64,000 bases of DNA from JAIVHA01 sp965367295 (GCA_965367295.1 CBDUHN010000004.1:62001-126000); one strand, 5' to 3'; counted from the stretch's first letter, positions 36,201-44,293 are shown. Notes: generated from the letters alone by a model not told the origin. Numbers and translations: made by a program.

Positions 36201-37021
36201 CCGCTAGCCCAAGCGGCAAGATTGTACGCCTGAAACTGGATACTGCCACGCCGGCCAATGTCATCACCTCGGCAACTCGAACTGACCTATTGAATCCTGG
36301 TCGCCCGTTTATATCAGCGCCCAGCTTCACTTCAGATACCCTTGGGCGTCGCTGGGTCTACGCAGGCACGGGGCGCCTTTTTGACACAAGCGATAATTCC
36401 AGTACTGCTCAACAAGGATTTTACGGGGTGAAAGAGCCTGTTGACTCATCGACGGGCGCACCAAACTGGGCCACCGTAAATATTTCTGGCCTACAGAATG
36501 TGACCAACATCCAGGTATTCGACGATGGAAGCATACTGCCTTCACCCACTACAGTCGGCACTACCAGTGTCACCAATTTCACAGAACTCGTCGGTGCCAT
36601 GACGCAGAAGGATGGCTGGTATCGGAACTTCTCTGCATCCGGTGAGCGAAATATCACCAAATCGGTGAATTTCCGCACATTGTTACTGTATACATCCTAT
36701 TTTCCTTCAACCAATATCTGCGACCCGGAAGGAACCAGCTACCTTCATGTTGCCCACTTCCAGACCGGTACTGCGTTGCCTCATGGTGCGATTGGCTTCG
36801 ATTCCAGTATCACCAACAACTCAGCATTACTTTCAGATGAATCTATTGAGTTTGGACATGGGACCGCAGGTGAAATCCAGACCTATATGGGTGATGGCCT
36901 CGGTGGTGACCAACTCAAAGCGGGCAGTGGTACCAGCACGGGTGCTTACCAAGACACAGAGGTCACCACCGAACCCGTTGCCAGTGGTAGACGGTCCTGG
37001 CGCGAAATCGACATCAATTAA
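33296..37021 (+). CDS. pilY1: Type IV pilus tip adhesin and assembly factor PilY1
   Basis: This is a 1241-residue exported protein. A signal peptide (about 1-37) precedes a von Willebrand A domain whose MIDAS motif is D67-x-S69-x-S71 (LDNSNSMDE), with VTDGLPST later. The C-terminal half is the PilY1 beta-propeller: RLGDIVHSSPVVVGAP, RRQMIYVGANDGMLHAFN, GGEMWAYVPQNLLPHL and VYFMDGPP. Calcium-type loops occur at 511-519 (DSDGDHKLD), 668-676 and 827-835 (DTDGDSVND); the last corresponds to the loop needed for twitching in Pseudomonas. AGGAG precedes the ATG. It acts at the pilus tip in adhesion, mechanosensing and antagonism of retraction. Confidence 0.95.
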   Translation: MSTRYFSDQHKRLPLQRLMAITLGFVCPLLISPLASADGNMSDYTAIPPTISTTGSGDMANILVILDNSNSMDEAPTGAAVGSDNPGSKSEIARGAVKSLITTFTGKIRMGLMAYQQSGIQSRHLHDSQYDMSYDPANYDADSTANRDSGTKKYRVPNPTSAGNYLHYNVSLPFYSSSNQGNAFCFSSTADFDNGSETYPAGPWDTYKCFTTKTGTSDTLPTNSGQETSSGYSGLIGSFSFSPTDSDLAQNILDFGTFLTWQHVGSTWFSNSSPGRGYLHVPIDDLDATQASLLNAKLATSQFSTNTDTPLRNAGLTPIEGTLLTAKDYFAGTSLANDEGGPTTAPPANSCANKDYVILVTDGLPSTDKDGNTISDTTTAITAASQAAADLLATGVRTYVVGFALPEGVSPTILDDVASAGGTGTAFSASDSASLNSALQHIFLDVLNRTSAASTASVVSNSSTGIGAFFQALYTPRLELTNASTNVSSTVTWTGTLHSLFVDDYGYLREDSDGDHKLDGYDVDKIVKLEYMPGVGRTQVVRRNSTSSTTPTGLTDEPPVEVDELNTLWNARDELSAYNNLTTQRTYSNPANPGNTSTGDRYVFTWIDNDTTGISGSVDSSEVIDFTNNTISASNYRYLGVSSETDADNIVDYVRGKEISGYRNRTIDYDQDGTDEVWRLGDIVHSSPVVVGAPNEAYSSLYGDNSYATFKAAYANRRQMIYVGANDGMLHAFNGGFWNETNKSFDTTSGTLPAHALGGEMWAYVPQNLLPHLQWLKDTNYNHVYFMDGPPLVFDARIFSDDTDHPGGWGTVLVVGMRLGGGDFSIDTDGDSVNDTVMRSAYVILDITNPEADPKTRLLAEITAPDLGFTTSKPAVIKSNVPTTAGLWTGGTSEWHLVFGSGPNILGTVTSDRTAKLYVYNLKTRSFESGFSPLDLNESNSFVGDIATRDWNLDYIDDGAYFGIVGGTTASPSGKIVRLKLDTATPANVITSATRTDLLNPGRPFISAPSFTSDTLGRRWVYAGTGRLFDTSDNSSTAQQGFYGVKEPVDSSTGAPNWATVNISGLQNVTNIQVFDDGSILPSPTTVGTTSVTNFTELVGAMTQKDGWYRNFSASGERNITKSVNFRTLLLYTSYFPSTNICDPEGTSYLHVAHFQTGTALPHGAIGFDSSITNNSALLSDESIEFGHGTAGEIQTYMGDGLGGDQLKAGSGTSTGAYQDTEVTTEPVASGRRSWREIDIN

Positions 37022-37042
37022 CTTAGAATGGCTGGATATCAC

Positions 37043-37462
37043 ATGCATACACTGAAGCATAGTGGCTTTACGCTCATCGAACTCATGATCGTAATTGCCA
37101 TCATCGCGATACTTGCCAGCATCGCGTATCCGAGTTACCAAGATAGCGTACGTAAATCCAGGCGAGCGGATGGAAAGATTGCACTTACCCGCGCCGCGGC
37201 ACTACAGGAAAAGATCTACATGGACCAAAATAGCTATACCTCGGACATAACAAAAGTAGGCGGCGGCGCCAGCCCTGACGGTTATTACACAATCACCGTC
37301 ACTGGCCAGGACGGGTGCAAAACCACCGTCAGTGGTATCGACTATTACTCCTGCTTCACCATGACGGCTACAGCCATCGGTGCTCAGGCAGGTGACACCG
37401 CATGCACACCATTGACGTTGAGTAATACAGGGGATACCGGGACTACCTCAGCGTGCTGGTAG
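37043..37462 (+). CDS. pilE: Minor pilin PilE
   Basis: This is a 139-residue prepilin: leader MHTLKHSG, then FTLIELMIVIAIIAILASIA with E5, then YPSYQDSVRKSRRADGKIAL and AAALQEKIYMDQNSYT, an excellent PilE match. Cysteines in DGCKTT, YSCFTM and TACTPL, plus the SACW terminus, provide D-region disulfides. ATG 37043 gives the conventional leader; an in-frame ATG at 37028 would add five residues. It is the last gene of the operon and is followed by a strong terminator. Confidence 0.93.
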   Translation: MHTLKHSGFTLIELMIVIAIIAILASIAYPSYQDSVRKSRRADGKIALTRAAALQEKIYMDQNSYTSDITKVGGGASPDGYYTITVTGQDGCKTTVSGIDYYSCFTMTATAIGAQAGDTACTPLTLSNTGDTGTTSACW

Positions 37463-37488
37463 TACTGAAATTTCTAACCCAATACCTT

Positions 37489-37516
37489 AAGGGGCGCGAT
37501 ATTGCGCCCCTTTTTA
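37489..37516 (+). terminator. Rho-independent terminator of the pilin operon
   Basis: GGGGCGC (37491-37497), loop GATATT, GCGCCCC (37504-37510), then five T. It lies 28 bp after the pilE stop and closes the fimU-to-pilE transcript. Confidence 0.93.
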
Positions 37517-37908
37517 TTGGATGCCCTGTTGAGTCCTGCAACCACTTTCAGCATTGAACCCAACAAAAAACTGTAAATATTATTGACATCACGCTTCCAT
37601 TTATGCGGCATAAACCTCATTAAAAACACATACCAGCAACCCCCACATAAACTATAATCACGCGTAAATCACATAAAATATTCATAGTGTTACGAAGAGA
37701 ATTTCATCTATTCCGCTGATATCACCCGCTCCAAGAACTGCCGATTTCCCAAAAACTCAGTAATGATCAACGGTATTTGGTAACATTATGAGGAGGATGG
37801 GGTATGTCTTAACTGTAGGGATATAGCTTTAATTTTCATCGGATAAGTCGTAAAGACACCGTCACCCTTCTTAGTAACTAAAATTACAAACGACACAGGA
37901 AGACGACC
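37517..37908 (+). promoter_or_regulatory. AT-rich leader region of the PEP-CTERM micro-protein gene
   Basis: About 390 bp of unusually AT-rich DNA without a coding frame of useful length. A TTGACA-like hexamer (ATTGACATC near 37582) is present, but I cannot pair it with a good -10 at 16-18 bp. I searched by eye for sigma-54 elements and for a c-di-GMP riboswitch and found neither. The size is large for the promoter of a 60-codon gene. Confidence 0.35.
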
Positions 37909-38091
37909 ATGAAACAGATGATCATGCGCATGTCAGTAACTGCAAGTACTCTCATGTTAATTACAACCAATGCATCCGCGATCGAAATCCCACCTGTCGC
38001 AACAGTACCGGAACCCAGCGTTATCGGCTTACTGGGAGCGGCTGGCATAGCTTATGGCGTAGTCTCTTTTATCCGTCGACGTAAAAAATAG
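37909..38091 (+). CDS. PEP-CTERM micro-protein with almost no passenger
   Basis: This is a 60-residue protein. A signal peptide (about 1-24, ending NASA) is followed by only about ten residues (IEIPPVATV). A complete PEP-CTERM sorting signal comes next: the VPEPS motif, a hydrophobic span (VIGLLGAAGIAYGVVSFI) and the basic tail RRRKK. PEP-CTERM signals are cut by exosortases in bacteria that make extracellular polysaccharide. No exosortase is in this window. AGGA eight bases before the ATG supports translation. The near absence of a mature domain is very unusual; it could be a signalling peptide, a modified surface peptide or a decayed gene. Confidence 0.75.
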   Translation: MKQMIMRMSVTASTLMLITTNASAIEIPPVATVPEPSVIGLLGAAGIAYGVVSFIRRRKK

Positions 38092-38102
38092 GCTTTATTC
38101 CG

Positions 38103-38141
38103 CCGAGTGGACTAGGTATCGTTCCCCCCTCGTCCGCTCGG
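38103..38141. terminator. Hairpin between two convergent genes
   Basis: CCGAGTGGAC (38103-38112) pairs with GTCCGCTCGG (38132-38141) over ten positions with one G-T wobble, around a 19-base loop. It sits in the 66-bp space between the PEP-CTERM gene and the convergent ispH gene. It lacks a T run, so termination is only suggested. Confidence 0.35.
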
Positions 38142-38157
38142 TATTCCCACCTCAAAC

Positions 38158-39096
38158 TTAAGTGCTGCGCAAAATCACGGGCAATGAGAAGGTAATATTT
38201 TCCTCTCGCCCCGTTATTTCCTCAGGAATCTCCGCACCGCAGCTCACCAACCGACTTTTAACCTGCTCAACCAGCACCTCCGGCGCGGAAGCGCCGGCGG
38301 TCACACCGACGGTCTCCTTCCCGGCCAGCCATTGCCGCTGGATCTGCTCCGCATCATCGATGAGATAGGCCTCCACTCCCTGCTGTTGCGCAAGCTCGCG
38401 CAGCCGGTTGGAATTGGAGCTGTTCTTCGAGCCCACCACCAGCAACACATCACAGCGGCGCGCAAGTTCGCGCACCGCATCCTGGCGGTTCTGGGTGGCG
38501 TAGCAGATGTCGTCCTTGCGCGGCCCGGCAATAGAGGGGAAACGCTGCCGCAGCGCCTCGATCACCCGCGCGGTATCGTCCATGGACAGGGTGGTCTGGG
38601 TGACATAGCTGAGGGTGGCCGGGTTCTTCACCTGCAGGCCGGCCACGTCCTCCGGCGTTTCCACCAGGTACATGGCGCCGCCCCGGGAGGCGTCATACTG
38701 CCCCATGGTGCCCTCCACTTCCGGGTGACCGGCATGACCGATCAGTACGCATTCCTTGCCGTCCCTGCTGGCGCGAGCGACTTCCAGGTGCACCTTGGTC
38801 ACCAGCGGGCAGGTGGCATCGAAGACGCGGAAACCGCGCGCATCGGCTTCCTGGCGCACCGCCTGGGATACGCCATGGGCGCTGAAGATCACCGTCGCAC
38901 CATCAGGTACTTCGTTGAGTTCCTCCACGAATACTGCGCCACGCTGGCGCAAGTCCTCGACCACATAGCGGTTATGCACCACCTCATGGCGCACATAGAT
39001 GGGGGCACCGAAGACCTCCAGTGCACGATCGACGATTTCAATGGCCCGGTCTACGCCGGCGCAGAAGCCACGCGGGTTGGCTAGTAGTACACGCAT
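38158..39096 (-). CDS. ispH: 4-hydroxy-3-methylbut-2-enyl diphosphate reductase IspH
   Basis: This is the 312-residue iron-sulfur enzyme of the last MEP-pathway step, giving IPP and DMAPP. The cluster cysteines are in NPRGFCAGVDRAI (near residue 13), DATCPLVTKVHLEV (near 97) and the ICYATQNRQ region (near 198). IYVRHEVVHN, FSAHGVS, GHAGHPEVEGTMGQ and GSKNSSNSNRL are all family blocks. The C-terminus ends in an ordinary tail. It is the last gene of the murJ-to-ispH block, 175 bp after fkpB. Confidence 0.96.
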   Translation of the reverse strand: MRVLLANPRGFCAGVDRAIEIVDRALEVFGAPIYVRHEVVHNRYVVEDLRQRGAVFVEELNEVPDGATVIFSAHGVSQAVRQEADARGFRVFDATCPLVTKVHLEVARASRDGKECVLIGHAGHPEVEGTMGQYDASRGGAMYLVETPEDVAGLQVKNPATLSYVTQTTLSMDDTARVIEALRQRFPSIAGPRKDDICYATQNRQDAVRELARRCDVLLVVGSKNSSNSNRLRELAQQQGVEAYLIDDAEQIQRQWLAGKETVGVTAGASAPEVLVEQVKSRLVSCGAEIPEEITGREENITFSLPVILRST

Positions 39097-39271
39097 AACA
39101 GGACTCTACAAATATACGAGGAAAGGCTTACCCGGTCATTGCTTCGCCACGCTCGCAATAACGAAGTAATGAATGCATCAGCGACTCATAGGCCGGATTC
39201 ATACAAACGGCGCACATCGAGTATAGCGGTATGAGGGTCGTTTCGGAGCATAACAGGGAAAACCCCTGGGG

Positions 39272-39736
39272 TTATTCCTCCTCGTCGATGAGCGGGTCTT
39301 CGACTGCCAGGATCTCCACTTCCAGCACCACCTCCTGGCCAGCCAGTGGGTGATTGAAATCCACTTCCACTGCATCGCCCTGCACGTTCAGGATCGTGCC
39401 CGGCACCATGTGACCTTCCGCCGAGGAGAAGCCCACGGTGACCCCTGTCTCGATGGGCAGATCTTCGGGAAATCGTGCGCGCGGCATGACGCTCACCGCG
39501 TCGGGGTCCCGCTGGCCATAGGCCTGTTCCGGGTTGAGGGTGATAGTCTGTTTATCACCGGCCTTGAGACTCACCAATGCCAGTTCGAAGCCCTTGATCA
39601 GGCTGCCATCCCCCATGACAAAGGTTTCCGGCTCACCGCCAAAGCTGCTTTCCATCTCCGTACCATCGATGGCACGGATGGCAAAATGCATGGTCACCTT
39701 CGAGCCCGGTTGTATCCTGCCTGGATATAACAACAT
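39272..39736 (-). CDS. fkpB: FKBP-type peptidyl-prolyl isomerase FkpB (SlpA-like)
   Basis: This is a 154-residue isomerase-chaperone: PGSKVTMHFAIRAIDGTEME, FVMGDGSLIKGFELALVSLKAGDKQ, NPEQAYGQRDPD and the SlyD/SlpA insert-in-flap region with VDFNHPLAGQEVVLEVEIL. The acidic tail PLIDEEE is typical. ATG 39736 overlaps the lspA stop codon (TGATG); a TTG three bases upstream is possible but less likely. The lspA-fkpB-ispH order is classical in gammaproteobacteria. Confidence 0.93.
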   Translation of the reverse strand: MLLYPGRIQPGSKVTMHFAIRAIDGTEMESSFGGEPETFVMGDGSLIKGFELALVSLKAGDKQTITLNPEQAYGQRDPDAVSVMPRARFPEDLPIETGVTVGFSSAEGHMVPGTILNVQGDAVEVDFNHPLAGQEVVLEVEILAVEDPLIDEEE

Positions 39737-40218
39737 CAAACTATCCCCTTATCGTGATGTTCGGCCTTGCCAAACAGGCCATCCCAGATCAGCAGTGCGG
39801 CACCGATACTGATGGCAGAATCGGCGAGATTGAATGCCGGGAAATACCAGTCACTGTAATAGACCTGGATGAAGTCGATGACATGACCCAGCCAGATACG
39901 GTCGATCACATTGCCGATGGCACCACCCAGGATCAGCGCCAGCGCCAGTGCCATGCGCCGCTGGTCCGGGTGCAACTTGCGTAACCAGTTCACCAGCACC
40001 AGGCTCACGCCGAGTGCCAACACGATAAAAAACCAACGCTGCCAGCCGCCCGCATCGTGGAGAAAACTGAATGCAGCGCCGGTGTTATACAGCAGTGTCA
40101 GGTTGAAGGATGGCAACACAGGCATCGGCTGCCCCCAGCTGAGCAGCTGTTCCGCCATCTGCTTGGTGACCTGGTCGAGCACCAGCACCCCAAAAGAAAC
40201 CCATAACCATTTCAGCAT
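39736..40218 (-). CDS. lspA: Lipoprotein signal peptidase LspA
   Basis: This is a 160-residue inner-membrane aspartyl protease that cuts prolipoprotein signal peptides. It has four hydrophobic segments. The catalytic aspartates lie in GGAIGNVIDRIWLGHVIDFI and YFPAFNLADSAISIGA near residues 115 and 140. It overlaps fkpB and follows ileS after a 200-bp spacer that carries a palindromic repeat. Confidence 0.95.
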   Translation of the reverse strand: MLKWLWVSFGVLVLDQVTKQMAEQLLSWGQPMPVLPSFNLTLLYNTGAAFSFLHDAGGWQRWFFIVLALGVSLVLVNWLRKLHPDQRRMALALALILGGAIGNVIDRIWLGHVIDFIQVYYSDWYFPAFNLADSAISIGAALLIWDGLFGKAEHHDKGIV

Positions 40219-40260
40219 GTTTTACCTGATAAATTCTACTCAAGAATATCTTGTGGCCCT

Positions 40261-40372
40261 GGTAGGCCCGAATGAATTCGGGCCTACCAGAATCCATGCA
40301 AACCCGCGCGGCCCATCATCGTCCGTTCGCCATCCCTTTACCCCCTCCAGGGGGCAGGGTCAGGGAGAGGGG
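40261..40372 (+). repeat. Palindromic repeat element between ileS and lspA
   Basis: GGTAGGCCCGAAT (40261-40273) and ATTCGGGCCTACC (40276-40288) form a 13-bp stem around a two-base centre. This is the most perfect copy of the dispersed palindrome family. A purine-rich CCCCCTCCAGGGGGCAGGG...GGGAGAGGGGG element follows at about 40340-40372. The element lies in the transcribed spacer of the ileS-lspA pair. Confidence 0.8.
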
Positions 40373-40419
40373 GTTCGTGACACTTCTCCCAGGCAGAAGG
40401 CATGCGAGGTGACACCAAA

Positions 40420-43263
40420 TCAGGCGAAGCTGCGTGGTTCACCCTCGCCCGCGACATTGGCCACGCAGCGTCCGCAAAGCTCAGGATGCTCGTCATGGGT
40501 ACCCACATCCTCACGGTGATGCCAGCAGCGTACGCACTTGTCATGGGGCGAAACCGCACTGCGAATCCACAGCGCACCGGCCCTGGTGGGGGCCTCGATG
40601 GCCAGTTCATCCTTGTCTGCCAAGGGATGTACGCGCGCATAGGAGGTAATCAGCACGAAACGCAGCTCATCCTCAAGTCGCGTCAGGGAATCAAACAACT
40701 CACCATCGCAGTACAGATCCACCTCGGCATCCAGTGCCGAGCCGATAGTACCGGCCACGCGCATCTTCTCCAGTTCCTTTGCCACCACCTCACGTACCGC
40801 CAGGATGCGATTCCAGAACGCCATATCGAAGCCACTGCGCTCGGTCTCTCCCTGGAGATACATCTCCGGCAGTTCGAACCAGGTTTCCAGGAACACCGAT
40901 TCCTCGCGGTCACCGGGAATATGTTTCCAGATTTCGTCAGCAGTAAAACTCAGGATCGGTGCCAGCCAGCGCGCCATGGACTCGATGATGAGATACAGGG
41001 CGGTCTGACAGGAACGTCGCGCCACACTGTCAGCCTGGGTGGTGTACTGCCGGTCCTTGATGATGTCGAGATAGAAACCACCCAGATCCACGGCACAGAA
41101 ATTATGTACCTTCTGGTAGATCTGGTGGAACTCGTAACTGTCGTAGGACTTGCGTATCTCCTCCTGCAACAGACGGGTACGTTCCACCGCCCAGCGATCC
41201 AGTTCCAGCATCTGTTCCGGCGCCAGGGCGTGTTCCATGGGGTCGAAACCATTGAGGTTGGCAAGCAGGAAACGCGCGGTATTGCGGATGCGGCGATAGG
41301 CATCGGCGGTACGCTTGAGGATCTCGTCGGAAACGCTGATCTCACCGCGGTAATCGGTGGCCGCCACCCAGAGGCGGAGGATGTCGGCGCCCAGGCTGTT
41401 TACCACCTTCTGCGGTGCGATCGCGTTGCCTATCGATTTGGACATCTTCTGGCCCTTGGCATCCACGGTGAAGCCGTGGGTCAGTGCGGCCTTGTAGGGC
41501 GCCACGCCGCGCATGGCCACCGAGGTCAGCAGCGAGGACTGGAACCAGCCACGGTGCTGGTCGGAGCCTTCCAGGTACAGGTCCGCCGGGAACCCCAGTT
41601 CCTTGCGCTGCTCCAGCACACAACTGTGGGTGGTGCCGGAATCGAACCAGACGTCCAGGGTGTCAGTGACCTTTTCATACTGATCGGGCTCATCGAGCAG
41701 ATCCGCGGCATCCAGATCGAACCAGGCATCGATCCCGAATCGTTCCACCCGCAACGCCACCTCCTCGATCAGCGAGGGGGTTTCCGGATGCATCTCGCCG
41801 GTTTCCTTATGGATGAACAGGGCAATGGGTACACCCCAGGTGCGCTGGCGGGAGATACACCAGTCGGGACGACCGTCCACCATGCCCTCGATACGGGCCT
41901 GACCCCAGTCGGGCATCCACTTCACACCGCGAATGGCGTCGAGCGCGGTCGCGCGCAGACCATTCTGTTCCATGCTGATAAACCACTGGGGAGTGGCGCG
42001 GAAAATGATAGGCGTCTTGTGCCGCCAGCAATGGGGGTAGCTGTGGCGCAGGTTTTCATGGTGCACCAGGGCACCCTTGGCCTTGAGCAGATCGATGACC
42101 TCGTCGTTGGCGGCGAATACATGCCTGCCCGCGAAGAATTCGGTATCGGGCAGGAAGCAGCCGTTGCCACCCACCGGGTTGTCCACGGGAAGACCGTAGC
42201 GGGAACCCACCACGTAGTCATCCTGGCCATGACCGGGCGCGGTATGCACGGCACCGGTGCCCGCCTCGGTGGTGACATGATCGCCAAGGATGATCGGTAC
42301 TTCCCGGTCATAAAAAGGATGCTGCAGTTTCAGGTGCTCCAGTTCTGCGCCCTTGCAGTAAGCGATGACCTCGTGTTCCTCGCCGCCGAAGCGGCCCATG
42401 GCACTCTTCAGCAGGGACTCGGCGATGAGCAGCCGCTCCGGGCCGTGTTCCAGCTCGCACTGCACCACGGCGTATTCCAGTTCGGGATTGAGGGCGACGG
42501 CACGGTTGGCCGGCAGGGTCCAGGGTGTGGTGGTCCAGATCACCACCGACATGGGACCCTTGCCCTCGGCCCCTTCCACATGGCGACAGCGAGCCAGCAG
42601 CGCTTCCTCGTCCAGCACCGCGAAGCGCACATCAATGGCGGGCGAGGTCTTGTCTTCGTATTCCACTTCCGCTTCCGCCAGCGCTGAACCACAGTCAGTG
42701 CACCAGTGCACCGGCTTGTAGCCCTTGAGCAGGTGGCCATTCTCAACGATCCGACCGAGGGCGCGAATGATGTTGGCCTCGAACCGGTAGTCCATGGTGA
42801 GGTAGGGATTCTGCCAATCACCCAGCACCCCGAGACGAATGAAGTCCTTGCGCTGGCCATCCACCTGCTTGGCAGCATAGTCACGGCAGGCCTTGCGGAA
42901 GGTGGGCGCATCCACCTTGTGACCGGCCTTGCCGACCTTCTTCTCCACGTTGAGCTCGATGGGAAGTCCATGGCAGTCCCAGCCTGGCACGTAGGGCGCA
43001 TCGAAACCACTCAGCGTCTTGCTCTTGACGATGATGTCCTTGAGCACCTTGTTCACCGCATGACCAATGTGAATGTCGCCGTTGGCGTAGGGCGGTCCAT
43101 CATGCAGGATGAAGCGCGGACGCCCCTCCCCGGCCTCGCGCATCTTGGCCTGCAGATCGACTGCATCCCAGTGCTTGAGCATTTCCGGTTCGCGCTGTGC
43201 GAGATTCCCCTTCATGGGGAAGGCGGTGTTGGGGAGATTGAGGGTGTGCTTGTAATCTGCCAT
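40420..43263 (-). CDS. ileS: Isoleucyl-tRNA synthetase IleS
   Basis: This is a 947-residue class I synthetase. The HIGH motif is in PYANGDIHIGHAVNKVLKD (near residue 66), the editing domain is intact, and GQKMSKSIGNAI (near 610) is the KMSKS loop. The C-terminal zinc finger has four cysteines in CVRCWHH and CGRCVANV. Length and ending are normal for bacterial IleS of the type without a eukaryote-like C-terminus. It sits between ribF and lspA in the standard order. Confidence 0.97.
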   Translation of the reverse strand: MADYKHTLNLPNTAFPMKGNLAQREPEMLKHWDAVDLQAKMREAGEGRPRFILHDGPPYANGDIHIGHAVNKVLKDIIVKSKTLSGFDAPYVPGWDCHGLPIELNVEKKVGKAGHKVDAPTFRKACRDYAAKQVDGQRKDFIRLGVLGDWQNPYLTMDYRFEANIIRALGRIVENGHLLKGYKPVHWCTDCGSALAEAEVEYEDKTSPAIDVRFAVLDEEALLARCRHVEGAEGKGPMSVVIWTTTPWTLPANRAVALNPELEYAVVQCELEHGPERLLIAESLLKSAMGRFGGEEHEVIAYCKGAELEHLKLQHPFYDREVPIILGDHVTTEAGTGAVHTAPGHGQDDYVVGSRYGLPVDNPVGGNGCFLPDTEFFAGRHVFAANDEVIDLLKAKGALVHHENLRHSYPHCWRHKTPIIFRATPQWFISMEQNGLRATALDAIRGVKWMPDWGQARIEGMVDGRPDWCISRQRTWGVPIALFIHKETGEMHPETPSLIEEVALRVERFGIDAWFDLDAADLLDEPDQYEKVTDTLDVWFDSGTTHSCVLEQRKELGFPADLYLEGSDQHRGWFQSSLLTSVAMRGVAPYKAALTHGFTVDAKGQKMSKSIGNAIAPQKVVNSLGADILRLWVAATDYRGEISVSDEILKRTADAYRRIRNTARFLLANLNGFDPMEHALAPEQMLELDRWAVERTRLLQEEIRKSYDSYEFHQIYQKVHNFCAVDLGGFYLDIIKDRQYTTQADSVARRSCQTALYLIIESMARWLAPILSFTADEIWKHIPGDREESVFLETWFELPEMYLQGETERSGFDMAFWNRILAVREVVAKELEKMRVAGTIGSALDAEVDLYCDGELFDSLTRLEDELRFVLITSYARVHPLADKDELAIEAPTRAGALWIRSAVSPHDKCVRCWHHREDVGTHDEHPELCGRCVANVAGEGEPRSFA

Positions 43264-43360
43264 TAGGTACTCACAAATTTGCCTTCATGTATAAGGGGTG
43301 GCGATATTCCACCCATAGGTGCGGATTTATTCGACCGGCGATAAACGGCATGCATACCCG

Positions 43361-44293
43361 TCATCCCCGGGTGGCGAAAAATGCCCGTGCCTGCTGGGCA
43401 TCCAGTTCGATCTGCTCGCGTAGCTCGGCAAAGCTTTCGAACTTGCGTTCATCGCGGATACGCTGCAGGAAATGCACATGCACATTGCGACCGTAAATCT
43501 GCTCCTCGAAATCGAACAGGTGTACCTCCAGCTGCAGGCGGGTGCCACCCACCGTCGGCCGTCGGCCGAGATTGGCGACGCCGGCCACCGGTTCGCGGTC
43601 AAGGCCGAACATCTCCACGGCATAGACCCCCTGCAATGGCGTCTTGCTGCGATGCAGGTGAATATTCGCCGTCGGAAAACCGATGGTGCGGCCGCGCTGG
43701 TCGCCGTGCGCCACCCGACCACTGATGCGGTAAGGCCGACCCAGCAGGGCCTCCGCCGCGGCGAGATCCCCCTGCTCCAGGGCCATGCGCACCCGCGTGC
43801 TGCTGACCCGTTCGCCGCCGATGGCGAAGGTGTGCATGTTCACCACCTGGAATCCCTGACGGGCACCGGTTTCCTGCAACAGCCGGAAATCCCCGCTGCG
43901 CCCCTGGCCAAAGCGAAAGTCATCCCCCACCACCAGGTAGCGGATATCCAGCCCGTCGATCAGCACACGCTGAATGAATTCCCCGGCGCTCAGGCTCGCC
44001 AGCCGGCGGTCGAAGCGCAGGCACAGTACCCGCTCCACCGCATAGCGCCGCAACGCCTCGAGCTTCTCGCGCAGCCGGGTGAGCCGCGGCGGCGCCTGCT
44101 CGGGCACAAAGTACTCCTGGGGCTGGGGCTCAAAGGTGATGACCACCATGGGCAGCCCCAGCTCCGCGGCCCGCTCCGCCGTCTGACCGAGCACCGCCTG
44201 GTGGCCCAGGTGCACGCCGTCGAAGTTGCCGATGGTGGCCGCGCAGCCCCGGTGCCGGGGGCGCAGGTTGTGAAGACCGCGGATCAGTTCCAT
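43361..44293 (-). CDS. ribF: Bifunctional riboflavin kinase / FAD synthetase RibF
   Basis: This is a 310-residue enzyme that makes FMN and then FAD. The N-terminal FAD synthetase domain has ATIGNFDGVHLGHQAVL (near residue 20) and VVGDDFRFGQGRSGDF, followed by SSTRVRMAL. The C-terminal riboflavin kinase domain has GRVAHGDQRGRTIGFPTANI, GVYAVEM, NLGRRPTVGG and EVHLFDFE. It lies 53 bp after murJ and 97 bp before ileS in a shared orientation. Confidence 0.96.
   Translation of the reverse strand: MELIRGLHNLRPRHRGCAATIGNFDGVHLGHQAVLGQTAERAAELGLPMVVITFEPQPQEYFVPEQAPPRLTRLREKLEALRRYAVERVLCLRFDRRLASLSAGEFIQRVLIDGLDIRYLVVGDDFRFGQGRSGDFRLLQETGARQGFQVVNMHTFAIGGERVSSTRVRMALEQGDLAAAEALLGRPYRISGRVAHGDQRGRTIGFPTANIHLHRSKTPLQGVYAVEMFGLDREPVAGVANLGRRPTVGGTRLQLEVHLFDFEEQIYGRNVHVHFLQRIRDERKFESFAELREQIELDAQQARAFFATRG

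Noticed and set aside
37797..37830. Nine-codon leader-peptide-like frame following GAGGAGG
   Set aside because: The start codon abuts the purine run with no room for ribosome spacing, and there is no attenuator hairpin after it.
37517..37908. Possible c-di-GMP (GEMM) riboswitch or sigma-54 promoter before the PEP-CTERM gene
   Set aside because: I could not find the conserved GEMM core or a GG-N10-GC element by eye.
40402..42687. 761-codon open frame on the plus strand
   Set aside because: It is the complement of ileS, whose HIGH, KMSKS and zinc motifs are intact on the minus strand.
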